DNA of 64,000 nt, from the NCBI GenBank assembly GCA_024639455.1, contig JAHEIH010000004.1, forward strand, positions 1 to 64,000, written 5' to 3'. The notes beneath the pieces are model-generated. The model did not search any database. It was not told the origin of the DNA and worked only from the letters and a program-made list of their open reading frames with translations. This DNA comes from Cellvibrionales bacterium (GTDB taxonomy: Bacteria > Pseudomonadota > Gammaproteobacteria > Pseudomonadales > JAHEIH01). A program made the position numbers and the translations under genes. Of the stretch, positions 42,693-51,782 are shown piece by piece (within the stretch, counting starts at the first letter, position 1; every line of letters starts with the position of its first letter).

Positions 42693-42721
42693 ATTCTATA
42701 CCGGCTTGTAGTATTTTGCAA
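42693..42721 (-). promoter_or_regulatory. Sigma-70 promoter of the rpsU-dnaG-rpoD operon
   Basis: On the minus strand TTGCAA (42721-42716), a 17-bp spacer, then TAGAAT (42698-42693), within TATAGAAT. It lies between rpsU and the divergent tsaD. Confidence 0.72.
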
Positions 42722-42799
42722 TGCTAAATATTTCGCTTTTATAGCCATTGTATCGCGATAGCATTATTATGCTCCGGCACTTATAAATGAGGGTTTGGC

Positions 42800-43840
42800 A
42801 TGTTAGTTCTGGGGATTGAAACCTCCTGCGATGAAACCGGTATTGCGCTGTACGATACCGAGCGTGGTTTGTTGGCTGAGGCGTTGCACAGCCAGATTGC
42901 TGTGCACCGTGAATACGGTGGTGTTGTACCAGAGTTGGCATCGCGTGATCACATTCGCAAAACCCTCCCATTAGTTGAAGACGTTTTGCAACGTGCGGCG
43001 GTCGATAAATCCCAGTTAGATGCAGTGGCTTACACCTCGGGCCCAGGCCTGGTGGGTGCCTTGATGGTGGGGGCAGCCATTGGCCGCGCCATGGCCTACG
43101 CGCTGAATATTCCCGCGCTTGGTGTGCACCACATGGAGGGCCACTTGCTCGCGCCGATGTTGGAAGACAATCCGCCGGCCTTTCCTTTTATTGCCCTGTT
43201 GGTGTCCGGTGGTCACACACAGTTAGTGGATGTAGAAGGAATCGGTCGCTACACACTGCTGGGCGAGTCGGTTGACGATGCCGCGGGCGAGGCCTTTGAC
43301 AAGGCCGCGAAAATGCTTGAGTTGCCCTACCCTGGTGGGCCACACATCGCCAAGTTAGCCGAGGGGGGTAATCCTGAACGATTTGATTTTCCGCGCCCGA
43401 TGGTACGCCAAGGTGGCTTGAATTTTAGTTTCAGCGGGTTGAAAACCGCGGTGTTGAACGCGGTTAATAGCTGCAAAGATGCCGATGGCGTAGTGGCGCC
43501 AAACGATGCCGTTGATATTGCCGCTAGCTTTCAGGCGGCGGTCGTCGATACCCTGATGTTGAAATGTCGCCGCGCGCTCAAAGAGAGCGGTCGCAAGCAG
43601 TTGATCATTGCTGGTGGCGTCAGTGCCAACACTGCGTTGCGCGAAAGTCTCGAGGCCATGGTGGCGAAATTACACAGCAAGCTATACTACGCACGCCCCG
43701 CTTTCTGTACTGATAATGGTGCTATGATTGCCTTTGCTGGCGCTCAGCGTTTGGCTGCAGGGCAGTGTGACGACCTCACTATCTCGGCCAAGGCGCGCTG
43801 GCCGATGGATCAATTGCCCCCTATTGCCGAGGTAAATTAA
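42800..43840 (+). CDS. tsaD: tRNA N6-threonylcarbamoyladenosine transferase TsaD
   Basis: 346 aa. Opens with [17 protein letters not shown] (ASKHA fold) and carries the iron-binding HHMEGHL motif (about residue 110) and VSGGHTQL. It transfers the threonylcarbamoyl group to A37 of ANN-reading tRNAs with TsaB and TsaE. Its stop overlaps the folB start (TAATGG). Confidence 0.97.
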   Translation: MLVLGIETSCDETGIALYDTERGLLAEALHSQIAVHREYGGVVPELASRDHIRKTLPLVEDVLQRAAVDKSQLDAVAYTSGPGLVGALMVGAAIGRAMAYALNIPALGVHHMEGHLLAPMLEDNPPAFPFIALLVSGGHTQLVDVEGIGRYTLLGESVDDAAGEAFDKAAKMLELPYPGGPHIAKLAEGGNPERFDFPRPMVRQGGLNFSFSGLKTAVLNAVNSCKDADGVVAPNDAVDIAASFQAAVVDTLMLKCRRALKESGRKQLIIAGGVSANTALRESLEAMVAKLHSKLYYARPAFCTDNGAMIAFAGAQRLAAGQCDDLTISAKARWPMDQLPPIAEVN

Positions 43841-44196
43841 TGGACATTGTTTATATCAAAGAACTGCGTATTGATACCACCATTGGTATTTATGATTGGG
43901 AGCGCGAGATTAAACAGACGCTCGTGTTAAGTCTAGAAATGGGGCACGACAATCGTCCCGCAGGTAATAGCGACGATATCGCAAAGACGCTCGACTATTA
44001 CACGATCTCACGCCGCTTGATCGAGTTTGTCGGGCAGTCTGAAATGTTATTGATTGAGCGCGTCGCCGAGGAGTGCGCGGCGATTATCATGAATGAATTC
44101 GGCGTACGTTGGTTGCGTTTACACGTTGGCAAGCCCGGTGCAGTGCCTGAGGCGGTTGACGTGGGGGTAGTCATCGAGAGAGGTGAGCGTGTCTGA
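43840..44196 (+). CDS. folB: Dihydroneopterin aldolase
   Basis: 118 aa. The sequence IVYIKELRIDTTIGIYDWERE at the N-terminus (catalytic Glu), TLDYYTI and LLIERVAEECA are FolB signatures. KPGAVPEA holds the conserved lysine. It cleaves dihydroneopterin in folate synthesis. One-base overlap with tsaD and an 8-bp overlap with the downstream folK-like gene indicate one translationally coupled unit. Confidence 0.94.
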   Translation: MDIVYIKELRIDTTIGIYDWEREIKQTLVLSLEMGHDNRPAGNSDDIAKTLDYYTISRRLIEFVGQSEMLLIERVAEECAAIIMNEFGVRWLRLHVGKPGAVPEAVDVGVVIERGERV

Positions 44197-44680
44197 GCGT
44201 CGAATCTACCTGGGCATTGGCAGTAGCGAAAACCGTCACGAGAATATTCGTGCTGGGGTGGAAGATCTGCGTATGGCCTTCCCCCGATTACTTGTTTCGA
44301 GCGTTTATGAAACCGAGGCTATCGGCTTCGAGGGCGATCCGTTTTTCAACTTGGTGGTGGGTTTTGATAGCGCGATTGGCCTGCGAGAGTTGTTTGTGAT
44401 GGGGCGAGCTATCGAAGAGGCTCATGGCCGTCGCCGCCATTCACCGAAATGTTCTGGACGTATGTTGGATATCGACATTTTGACCTTCGGCGAAACAGTG
44501 GGTGAAGAAGCCAGTATCACCTTGCCGCGTCCGGAAATCGTGGCCAATGCGTATGTATTGTGTCCCTTGGCGGAAATCGCCGCTCATGAAATCCACCCGG
44601 CCCTTGGCTTGAGTTACGGGCAGCTTTGGGCGGATTTTGCCGGCGGGCAGGGCATTCAAAAAGTAGATTTCGCTTGGTAA
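44189..44680 (+). CDS. HPPK (FolK) family protein, first copy
   Basis: 163 aa from GTG 44189, which sits 5 nt after AGAGAGG; GTG 44183 is the alternative. HPPK features are present: YLGIGSSENRHENI, FFNLVVGFDS, and the magnesium-binding aspartates in GRMLDIDILTFG. The conserved tryptophan before that motif is replaced (SPKCSGRMLDID). A second, more canonical folK is at 49.4 kb. Pseudomonas carries a similar extra HPPK gene beside folB. It may be a second pyrophosphokinase or have altered activity. Confidence 0.82.
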   Translation: MSERRIYLGIGSSENRHENIRAGVEDLRMAFPRLLVSSVYETEAIGFEGDPFFNLVVGFDSAIGLRELFVMGRAIEEAHGRRRHSPKCSGRMLDIDILTFGETVGEEASITLPRPEIVANAYVLCPLAEIAAHEIHPALGLSYGQLWADFAGGQGIQKVDFAW

Positions 44681-44692
44681 CTGGAGGACAAC

Positions 44693-45328
44693 ATGACGCT
44701 TTCCTTTATCGATAAATGTATTGTGGGTTTTGATAAATCACTGCGCACATTAGTGCCGGGTGCCACCCAGGGAGCGCGCGTCTCGCCGGCGGATAGTCAG
44801 GCCGAAACAGAGCACGATGAATCGACCCGTAAGCATATTGCTGGGTTGATGCGCATTAACCACACGGGAGAAGTGTGTGCCCAGGCCCTATATCAAGGGC
44901 AGGCCTTGACGGCTAAGCTGCCAGAAGTGCGAGACGAAATGGAACTGGCCGCGGCCGAGGAGCGCGACCACTTGATGTGGTGTGAGCAGCGACTAAAAAA
45001 CCTCGGTGACCATACGAGCGTGTTGAACCCGTTGTTCTATGCTGCTTCCTTTGCCATGGGGGCGGCCGCAGGTAAGTTGGGTGATCGCTGGAGTCTAGGT
45101 TTTGTTGCCGCCACCGAACAGCAGGTGTGTCAGCATTTAGAGTCTCACTTGGCTCAGATTCCTGAAGACGATGCCAAGACGCGTGCGATTTTGGAGCAGA
45201 TGAAAGTGGATGAGGAGCGCCACGGACACGCTGCGATTGAAGCGGGCGGAACGCCATTTCCGACGCCGGTCCGCCGCGCCATGACGGCCATGTCAAAGGT
45301 GATGACCAGTTCCACCTATCACCTTTAG
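44693..45328 (+). CDS. coq7: Ubiquinone biosynthesis hydroxylase Coq7
   Basis: 211 aa. Four-helix di-iron carboxylate protein with ligands in [35 protein letters not shown] and [13 protein letters not shown]. It hydroxylates 2-polyprenyl-3-methyl-6-methoxy-1,4-benzoquinone in aerobic ubiquinone synthesis. A good GGAGG precedes the start. Its end is 1 bp from the convergent acyl-CoA dehydrogenase gene. Confidence 0.93.
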   Translation: MTLSFIDKCIVGFDKSLRTLVPGATQGARVSPADSQAETEHDESTRKHIAGLMRINHTGEVCAQALYQGQALTAKLPEVRDEMELAAAEERDHLMWCEQRLKNLGDHTSVLNPLFYAASFAMGAAAGKLGDRWSLGFVAATEQQVCQHLESHLAQIPEDDAKTRAILEQMKVDEERHGHAAIEAGGTPFPTPVRRAMTAMSKVMTSSTYHL

Positions 45329-45329
45329 T

Positions 45330-46982
45330 CTAGGTTGGGCTGGCCCTATGAATTAGCGCCGCTCGGTCAATATGGTTCGGTAGCGCGCCATATACCCATC
45401 CCTCCGCGTGCTGACTCAGACGCGCCGAGCAAAAAGCCTCGGCGACCCATGCGGGGGAGTAACGGTAGAGCGCAGAGGCTTGGCAGCAAAGCGCCATCTG
45501 CCCTACCCAGAAGCGAGCTTGTTGTGGCGGAATCCCTCGTTGTATTTGTGTGGCAAGCCTATCAACGGCGCGGTTCAAGCTGGCATTGTGGTGTGAGTTG
45601 TCAATGTCCTTCAGCAGGGCCTGGCCGCTTTCGGGGTGGGTGTGAAGGGCGCGGAGTACGTCGAGGCACTGCACGTTACCGCTCCCTTCCCAGATCGCAT
45701 TTATCGGCGCTTCTCGAAACAGGCGCGGCATGATGTGATCTTCCATGGCGCCGCTGCCACCGATGCACTCCATCGCTTCGTAGGCGTGATTGGGTGTACG
45801 CTTGCAAATCCAATATTTACCTACCGCTGTGGCGAGGCGCAAGAGCGTGGTGTCGCCACGGTCGAAGGCGTTGGCAAGGTGCAGAGAAAACGCGAGGGCA
45901 GCCTCGCTCTCCAGGGCTAGATCGGCAAGAACGCCGGTCATGATAGGCTGCCGGTCTAGGGTGGCGCCAAAGGCATGGCGTTGTTGGCAGTGGTGAATGG
46001 CCTGCGCAGTGGCTTGTCGCATGCCAGCAGACGAACCAAGCATACAGTCGAAACGCGTCGCGGCTACCATGTCGATGATCGTCGCTACGCCGCGACCTTC
46101 TTCGCCCAAGCGCCATCCCATCGCGCCGCGTAATTCGGTCTCACTAGAGGCATTGGAAACATTGCCCATCTTGTTTTTAAGTCGCTGAATCTGAAGCGGG
46201 TTTTTACTGCCGTCGGGGCGCCAGCGCGGCACTACGAAGCAGGTCGGGCCGGCCTCGGTCTGCGCCAGTACCAGAAATAGGTCGCACATCGGCGCCGAGA
46301 CGAAATATTTGTGTCCGCTGAGTAGATAGCGCTCACCAAGTTCGTCGCGGCCATCGTAGTGGGCGAGCGTTGAATTGCTGCGTACATCTGAGCCACCCTG
46401 CTTTTCTGTCATAGCCATGCCCACCGTGACACTGGCCTTCTTTGAGTCGGGGATGTTGCTTGGGTCGTAGCTGTGGTGGAGAATTTTGCCGGAGAAGTGC
46501 TGGTATAACTTTTCGTCGTGTCGCAGTGCGGGAATGGCCGCCGCGGTCATGGTGATGGGGCAACCATGTCCGGCGTCTACCTGTGCCATTAAGTAGTATT
46601 TAGCGGCACGACTGAGGTGGGCGTGTGCTCCCCCCTGCCAATGGTGGCTGTGGAGGCCCTCGCGGCAGGCGGTCGCCATCAGTTCGTGATAGGCGGGGTG
46701 AAAGCGGATCTCGTCGATGCGTTCGCCGCGACGGTCGTGGCTGAAGAACTCGGGTTTGTGACGGTTGGCGTCGTGACCAAGTTGTTGGGCATGTTCATTG
46801 CCGCACCAATCGCCGAAGCGGGCGATATCCACTGGCATGGGGTGATCGCTGCGCGCGAGGATCTCGACGAGGGCGCTATCGCCGCTGGCCATGGGGTAGT
46901 TACACAGTGCCAGCGGCTGGTTTTCCACCTGGTGGGTTTCGGCCCAAAAGGCATTGCTTGGTTGAAATGGCTTGCTCATCAT
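45330..46982 (-). CDS. AidB-like acyl-CoA dehydrogenase
   Basis: 550 aa from ATG 46982 (MMSKPFQPSNAFWAE), preceded by GGGGAT. Acyl-CoA dehydrogenase core motifs: TVGMAMTEKQGGSDVRSN, YLLSGHKYFVSAPMCDLFLVL, and the end of the helical domain (AMECIGGSGAMEDHIMPRLFREAPINAIWEGSGNV). The N-terminal extension is typical of AidB, which is longer than ordinary acyl-CoA dehydrogenases. AidB is an alkylation-response protein in E. coli, but many relatives are metabolic. Confidence 0.88.
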   Translation of the reverse strand: MMSKPFQPSNAFWAETHQVENQPLALCNYPMASGDSALVEILARSDHPMPVDIARFGDWCGNEHAQQLGHDANRHKPEFFSHDRRGERIDEIRFHPAYHELMATACREGLHSHHWQGGAHAHLSRAAKYYLMAQVDAGHGCPITMTAAAIPALRHDEKLYQHFSGKILHHSYDPSNIPDSKKASVTVGMAMTEKQGGSDVRSNSTLAHYDGRDELGERYLLSGHKYFVSAPMCDLFLVLAQTEAGPTCFVVPRWRPDGSKNPLQIQRLKNKMGNVSNASSETELRGAMGWRLGEEGRGVATIIDMVAATRFDCMLGSSAGMRQATAQAIHHCQQRHAFGATLDRQPIMTGVLADLALESEAALAFSLHLANAFDRGDTTLLRLATAVGKYWICKRTPNHAYEAMECIGGSGAMEDHIMPRLFREAPINAIWEGSGNVQCLDVLRALHTHPESGQALLKDIDNSHHNASLNRAVDRLATQIQRGIPPQQARFWVGQMALCCQASALYRYSPAWVAEAFCSARLSQHAEGWVYGALPNHIDRAALIHRASPT

Positions 46983-47072
46983 TGATCCCCGCTTTTTGAT
47001 ACAGCATAAGCGGGGGGGTGTTGGCGGCAAGCGCAGGAATGGCCAGTAAAACGGCTTGGCGACAAATGACTG

Positions 47073-47921
47073 CTACAGTGTGACGGTGAGGTTGTCTATC
47101 AGGCGGGTGGTGCCAAGTTTAGCTGCAGCCAAAATCACCAGTTCGCAGCTGTCGCTATTGGGCTCCATCAGTGTGGTAGCGTCGCGTACTTCAACGTAGT
47201 CGATAACACATCCGGCGTCTACCAGAAAGCGCTTTGCTTCATCAGTGAGTGCCTTGTAATCACGTTCGCCACTGCCGATGGCCGTTTGAATGGCGGCGAT
47301 TGCGCGGTAAATGGCTGGCGCTGTGGCGCGCTCGGCTTCACTCAGGTAACCATTGCGTGAGCTCAAAGCCAGTTTGTCAGCATCTCGTGCAGTCTCTTCA
47401 CCAATGATGTGAATTGGAATACAGAAATCGCGCACCATCTTACGGATGACCGCTAACTGTTGAAAATCTTTTTGACCAAAGATCGCTACCTCGGGTTGCA
47501 CGATGTTAAACAGCTTGTTCACTACGGTCGTGACGCCATCAAAATGCCCTGGGCGAGCGGCGCCACAAAGGGTATTGGTAATGATGGGGACGCTCAATTT
47601 AGCGTGCGGCTCCATGCCTTCGGGATAGATGTCTTGCGCGCTGGGGGTAAACAGCAAATTGGCACCGGCCTCAATGAGTTTTTCTTGGTCGTCGGCTAGT
47701 GTCCGAGGATAGTTGTCGAGATCTTCGTTGGCGCCAAATTGCAGTGGGTTAACAAAGATGCTCACTACCACTATGTCGGCTTCTAGCTTGGCGCGGTGCA
47801 CTAATTTAATATGACCGGCGTGAAGATTACCCATGGTGGGAACGAAGGCGATGGTTTTGCCTTGGCGGCGAGCGTTGTTCAGTTCTGCGCGCAATCCAGA
47901 GATGTTGTTAAGCGTTTTCAT
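47073..47921 (-). CDS. panC: Pantothenate synthetase
   Basis: 282 aa. [16 protein letters not shown] holds the HIGH-like ATP site, and [18 protein letters not shown] and [11 protein letters not shown] are family signatures. It joins pantoate and beta-alanine. Last gene of pcnB-folK-dNK-panB-panC, 66 bp after panB. No panD is present in the window. Confidence 0.97.
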   Translation of the reverse strand: MKTLNNISGLRAELNNARRQGKTIAFVPTMGNLHAGHIKLVHRAKLEADIVVVSIFVNPLQFGANEDLDNYPRTLADDQEKLIEAGANLLFTPSAQDIYPEGMEPHAKLSVPIITNTLCGAARPGHFDGVTTVVNKLFNIVQPEVAIFGQKDFQQLAVIRKMVRDFCIPIHIIGEETARDADKLALSSRNGYLSEAERATAPAIYRAIAAIQTAIGSGERDYKALTDEAKRFLVDAGCVIDYVEVRDATTLMEPNSDSCELVILAAAKLGTTRLIDNLTVTL

Positions 47922-47987
47922 GGCGTGTACTCGTGGCTCAAAACACGGCCGCGGAGTATGCCTGAGCCGCGCGGCTCAGGCAACAAT

Positions 47988-48782
47988 TTAGGCAGATTCG
48001 TGCTCGCTAGCGGGGAAAGTTTTTGCCCTAACGGCTTCGCGATAGGCGCAGAAGGCGCCGAGGAGGCTGTCGCTCTCGTGCATGAAGTTTTTAACAAAGC
48101 GCGCGGGTCTTGGGTTGAGGCCTAAAAGATCGTGCATGACCAGTACTTGGCCACTGGTATCGGCGCCGGCCCCTATGCCAATGGTGGGGATGCTAATACT
48201 GTCAGTGATCAGTTTGGCAAGTGCGCTGGGAATGCATTCAAGTACCAGTAAGCAAGCGCCAGCTGCCTCCACTGCTTTTGCGTCAGCCAACATGGCTGCG
48301 GCTTGTTCGGGTAGCCTACCCTGTACTTTAAATCCGCCAAGTTGGTTAACAGATTGTGGGGTTAGGCCAAGGTGGGCACAAACGGGCACGCCGCGTTCAA
48401 CGAGTTTCGCAATCGTCGGGCACAGCCACTGACCGCCCTCTAGTTTCACGCAGTGTGCACCGGCTTGCATCAATGACGCGGCATTGTCCATGGCCTGCGC
48501 TTCGCTGTGGTAACTCATGAAGGGCATGTCGGTCACGATAAAGGGCGTGCTGGCACCGTTGCTAACGGCCGCTGTGTGGTAGGCCATGTCGGAAATGCTT
48601 ACAGGCAGGGTAGAATCGTGTCCCTGTAACACCATGCCGAGTGAGTCCCCCACCAAAATGACTTCGATATCGGCGTCGCTAGCAAGACGACCGAAGGTGG
48701 CATCGTAGGCGGTAACGACGGTGATTTTCTCACCGTTTTCGCGCATGGCTTGTAACTTGTGGATCGAAACAGGGCGTGACAT
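47988..48782 (-). CDS. panB: 3-methyl-2-oxobutanoate hydroxymethyltransferase
   Basis: 264 aa. [30 protein letters not shown] and KLEGGQW are PanB signatures, with metal-binding Asp in VGDSLG. It makes ketopantoate, which a PanE (a candidate lies at 15.7 kb) reduces to pantoate. It starts 8 bp after the kinase gene. Confidence 0.97.
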   Translation of the reverse strand: MSRPVSIHKLQAMRENGEKITVVTAYDATFGRLASDADIEVILVGDSLGMVLQGHDSTLPVSISDMAYHTAAVSNGASTPFIVTDMPFMSYHSEAQAMDNAASLMQAGAHCVKLEGGQWLCPTIAKLVERGVPVCAHLGLTPQSVNQLGGFKVQGRLPEQAAAMLADAKAVEAAGACLLVLECIPSALAKLITDSISIPTIGIGAGADTSGQVLVMHDLLGLNPRPARFVKNFMHESDSLLGAFCAYREAVRAKTFPASEHESA

Positions 48783-48790
48783 ACGTTGAC

Positions 48791-49435
48791 CTATATCATG
48801 GTGGGGTTGTAAAAGTGGCGACCGCTGCGGGTGTTCATGATCTGTGCCACTAGCCTATTGTAGTCATCGTCACTATTGGCAAAATCAATGTCTTTTGAAT
48901 TAACGATCAACAGGGGCGACTCATCGTAATACAGGAAGAATTCACTGAAGGTTTGGTTGAGTTGTTCTAGATAATCGCGCTCTATACCGATTTCAGAGGC
49001 CACGCCACGACTCTCTATGCGCTGCACAAGTGTGTCGGTTGGCGCTTGTAAGTACACCACCAGATCGGGTTTGGGGGCGTCAATGAGCAGCTTTTCGTAC
49101 ACCTGCTCGTAAAGCTTGTACTCTTCGTCGTCGAGATTAACCTTGGCGAACAGCTTGTCTTTCTGCATCAAGAAATCTAACACGCGTGAGCTGGCGAACA
49201 GGTCGTCCTGGCGCATGTCTTGGATCTGGTGACTGCGTTGAAACAAGAAAAAAAGTTGTGTGGCCAGTGCCGCCTGACGGCGGTTTTGGTAGAAGCGGTC
49301 AAGGAAAGGGTTGTCGTTAACGTTTTCTAGTACCACTTCGCTACCTAGCGTTTCGGCGAGTCGCTTTGCCAGGGTGGTCTTGCCAACCCCAATGGGGCCT
49401 TCAATGGCGATCAATTTTGGCATTGGGTTGGGCAC
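48791..49435 (-). CDS. Deoxynucleoside kinase family protein
   Basis: 214 aa. The P-loop is [18 protein letters not shown]. The [17 protein letters not shown] and [15 protein letters not shown] regions match the deoxyadenosine/deoxycytidine kinase family. It is regularly found between folK and panB in this group. It should salvage deoxynucleosides, with substrate range unknown. It begins 6 bp after folK. Confidence 0.9.
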   Translation of the reverse strand: MPNPMPKLIAIEGPIGVGKTTLAKRLAETLGSEVVLENVNDNPFLDRFYQNRRQAALATQLFFLFQRSHQIQDMRQDDLFASSRVLDFLMQKDKLFAKVNLDDEEYKLYEQVYEKLLIDAPKPDLVVYLQAPTDTLVQRIESRGVASEIGIERDYLEQLNQTFSEFFLYYDESPLLIVNSKDIDFANSDDDYNRLVAQIMNTRSGRHFYNPTMI

Positions 49436-49441
49436 TGTGGC

Positions 49442-49954
49442 TTATCCTCGCAATGGTTGCCAGAGCTCGTTCGATGTCTGCAATACGCGTAGACCGTTAG
49501 CATCGGCCGTGTGTAAACAGTCTACCACGCAGCGGCCGTCGGGAAAGCATAATGTCTCGTCGATATCGAGTAAGGGGCGCAGTACAAAGTCGCGTTCGTG
49601 GGCGCGCGGGTGGGGCAGTATTAAACGCTCGCTCGACATTTGGAGGGTGTCGAACAGTAACATGTCTAGGTCAAGCGTGCGTGGCCCCCAGCGAATGTCG
49701 CGCACGCGGCCGTGAAACTGTTCGATACCTTGAATGGCATCGAGCAGAGCTATGGGTGAAAGATCAGTGCTAAGCCGCGCGGCAGCGTTGACATAGTCGG
49801 GCTGTTCGCCAGGCCCCACGGCTAGGCTGCGGTAGCTGTTGGAAACGCCGGTGAGTTCGCATTGCGCCAGTTGGCTGAGCTCTCTTAGCGCTTGCAAGAT
49901 ATGTGAGGCAGGTTGTTCTAGGTTACTACCTAGGCCGATGTAAGCAATCGCCAT
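49442..49954 (-). CDS. folK: 2-amino-4-hydroxy-6-hydroxymethyldihydropteridine pyrophosphokinase
   Basis: 170 aa from ATG 49954. It is a canonical HPPK: IGLGSNLEQPASHI, SLAVGPGEQPDYVNAA, and GRVRDIRWGPRTLDLDMLLFD with both magnesium-binding aspartates and the conserved Trp. Its ATG overlaps the pcnB stop (TAATG). This is the copy expected to serve folate synthesis. Confidence 0.96.
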   Translation of the reverse strand: MAIAYIGLGSNLEQPASHILQALRELSQLAQCELTGVSNSYRSLAVGPGEQPDYVNAAARLSTDLSPIALLDAIQGIEQFHGRVRDIRWGPRTLDLDMLLFDTLQMSSERLILPHPRAHERDFVLRPLLDIDETLCFPDGRCVVDCLHTADANGLRVLQTSNELWQPLRG

Positions 49955-51303
49955 TAGTGCTGTGTCCTGCGGCGGCGACGGCGAGTAGGGCGATGTCGTT
50001 CGTCCTTCTGATCGTCGTGTTGCATACGTTGCGCGGGGCTGGGCAGAGGGTTGTCGCGTTGATAGTCTGTCCACCAGGCGCCAAGATCGCCAGTATTTTC
50101 GCCAGCTGTTTCGCGTAGTAACAAAAAGTCGTAGGCGGCGCGAAAGCGAGGGTGTGCTGCGGTGCGCTCGGGGCGTTTACCCTGGATGGCTGGCAGGCGA
50201 TACTGCAGGTCCCAAATCTCGCGCACGGTAATGGTAAAGCGCTTGGGAATGCTGATCTGACCTAGTTGGCCGCTGATCACTTGTTGGCAGGCCTGCTGGT
50301 AGGCATCCTGTGGTTTCATTTTGTTACCCAGCTTTTCGATCGCTTCCTGCAATGGTGGCCATAGCATGGCGGCGATAATAAAGGCGGGGGTTACCGATTT
50401 GCCGTCAGCGATGCGGGCATCTGTATTGCGCAGTGCCTGCACGATCATGGCCTGGTAGTGTTCGTTTTTCTGGCTGTGGGTAAGCGCCCATTCCGTTTGA
50501 GCGAACAGATGCTTGTAAAGGCCTAGCCGGCGTAATTGATAGAAGGTGCGCTCGCCATAGCCAGATTGGAATAGCTTTAGCATTTCGTCGAAGAGTCGCG
50601 CCGAGGACACGCTGTCTATCAAATTGGCAAGGGGTTCGATCGGCGCCTCTGTGGACGCTTCAATGTCAAACTCAAGTTTAGCGGCAAATCTTGCGGCGCG
50701 CAGCATGCGGACGGGGTCTTCGCGGTAGCGGGTCTCTGGGTCACCAATAAGACGCAGTAGTCCGTTGTGCAAGTCATCTAGGCCGCCGGTATAGTCGTGA
50801 ATCGTGCGGTCTTCAGGGTTGTAGTAAAGCGCGTTTACGGTGAAGTCGCGGCGGATGGCATCTTCTTCTACTGTACCAAATACGTTGTCACGCAACAGCA
50901 TGCCCGACTCGCTTTGGCGAGATTGTTGTTTGTTGAGGTTGTCGTCTTGATCGTGACTCCCTCGGAAGGTCGTTACTTCAATAATTTCACGACCTTGACG
51001 CACGTGCACAATGCGGAAGCGACGACCAACGATGCGTGAACCCTTAAAAAGCACATGCACTTGTTCTGGCTTGGCGTCGGTTGCAACGTCGAAGTCCTTG
51101 GGCCGGCCTCCCAGCTGCAGGTCGCGTACGCCGCCACCTACGAGGTAGGCTTGGTAGCCTGAAGCCTGTAGTTTTTTGATCACGGCTTGCGCACCACGGC
51201 TGATGAAGCGGCGCGAAATATCGTGCTCGTCGCGAGAAATAATCTGTTTTTTGGACTTGGTATTGGTCAAGGCAGTTAGTTTCTTTTTGAGCCATTGTTT
51301 CAT
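49954..51303 (-). CDS. pcnB: Poly(A) polymerase I
   Basis: 449 aa. The nucleotidyltransferase core LVGGGVRDLQLGGRPKDFDVATDAKPEQV carries the catalytic DxD. RRDFTVNALYYNP and RMLRAARFAAKLEFD follow. A basic tail (about residues 425-449) ends the protein and may bind RNA. It adds poly(A) to RNA 3' ends and promotes decay. First gene of the pan-fol operon, downstream of the CrcZ-like RNA. Confidence 0.96.
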   Translation of the reverse strand: MKQWLKKKLTALTNTKSKKQIISRDEHDISRRFISRGAQAVIKKLQASGYQAYLVGGGVRDLQLGGRPKDFDVATDAKPEQVHVLFKGSRIVGRRFRIVHVRQGREIIEVTTFRGSHDQDDNLNKQQSRQSESGMLLRDNVFGTVEEDAIRRDFTVNALYYNPEDRTIHDYTGGLDDLHNGLLRLIGDPETRYREDPVRMLRAARFAAKLEFDIEASTEAPIEPLANLIDSVSSARLFDEMLKLFQSGYGERTFYQLRRLGLYKHLFAQTEWALTHSQKNEHYQAMIVQALRNTDARIADGKSVTPAFIIAAMLWPPLQEAIEKLGNKMKPQDAYQQACQQVISGQLGQISIPKRFTITVREIWDLQYRLPAIQGKRPERTAAHPRFRAAYDFLLLRETAGENTGDLGAWWTDYQRDNPLPSPAQRMQHDDQKDERHRPTRRRRRRTQH

Positions 51304-51440
51304 TGGCTAGGGTTGCTCCGAGGCGCGTGGCCCTGTGTTATTAGTTTCAATGCACAATTTTAGAGCAATTACTGATAAGTATCTATCGTCAATAAATGTT
51401 AGGGGAGATGGGAACTTAGAAAATTTCTCAGAGTCTAGAT

Positions 51441-51466
51441 AAACGAAAGGGAAGCTTTGCTTCCCC
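51441..51466 (-). terminator. Intrinsic terminator of the CrcZ-like RNA
   Basis: On the minus strand GGGAAGC-AAA-GCTTCCC (51465-51449) is followed by TTTCGTTT. A perfect 7-bp stem; it separates the small RNA from pcnB. The remaining 137 bp up to pcnB (51304-51440) show no clear promoter, apart from a TTGACG at about 51389 without a well-spaced -10. Confidence 0.85.
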
Positions 51467-51582
51467 ACCCAGGTCTCGGATTATTGTTATTAGTCATTTT
51501 ATTGTTATTTGTTGACGTACTACTCTTTATTATTTTTCTTACTAAGCGTTGTTATTTTTATTACGCATTATTATTTTTATTG
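51441..51582 (-). ncRNA. Candidate CrcZ-like Hfq/Crc decoy small RNA
   Basis: About 142 nt between cbrB and pcnB, in the CrcZ position of Pseudomonas. It is predicted to begin near 51582, 12 nt after the -12 GC of a sigma-54 promoter, and to end at an intrinsic terminator. Between them, five A-rich clusters carry AANAANAA-type sites: 51581-51568, 51562-51549, 51537-51527, 51509-51499 and 51491-51481, for example AATAATAA and AACAATAA. Short GC-containing spacers separate them. Such sites bind Hfq with Crc. There is no open reading frame of note. CrcZ of P. aeruginosa is about 400 nt, so this would be a compact version. Function is inferred from position, promoter type and motifs. Confidence 0.8.
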
Positions 51583-51592
51583 TCCGTTTAAT

Positions 51593-51608
51593 AGCAGTTG
51601 GCGTGCCA
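51593..51608 (-). promoter_or_regulatory. Sigma-54 (RpoN) promoter
   Basis: Minus strand TGGCACGCCAACTGCT against the consensus TGGCACG-N4-TTGC(A/T), one mismatch. GG (51607-51606) and GC (51595-51594) are separated by exactly 10 bp. It points away from cbrB into the A-rich RNA. Confidence 0.85.
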
Positions 51609-51673
51609 GCTTTTATAAGGCATTGTTTTTTATAAATAAATTATTTTTACACTAAAAAAATAGCTTTTTTTTA

Positions 51674-51766
51674 GTTACGAGTGTTACTAATTATCACGAG
51701 TTCGTTACCGGCACGGGAACACTTTGGGGGGTAAGGGTGTGGCCGGTAACGTTTCTTGAGGTAACA
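51674..51766 (-). promoter_or_regulatory. Putative CbrB activator-binding array
   Basis: Five half sites upstream of the sigma-54 promoter: GTTAC at 51674, 51683 and 51704, and its complement GTAAC at 51746 and 51761. Two form the 10-bp inverted repeat CGTTACCGGC/GCCGGTAACG (51703-51712, 51742-51751). They lie about 65-160 bp from the promoter, the usual range for an enhancer protein. From memory, CbrB sites in Pseudomonas contain TGTTAC and GTAACA halves. Confidence 0.65.
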
Positions 51767-51782
51767 GTACCGGCAGGTTTTT

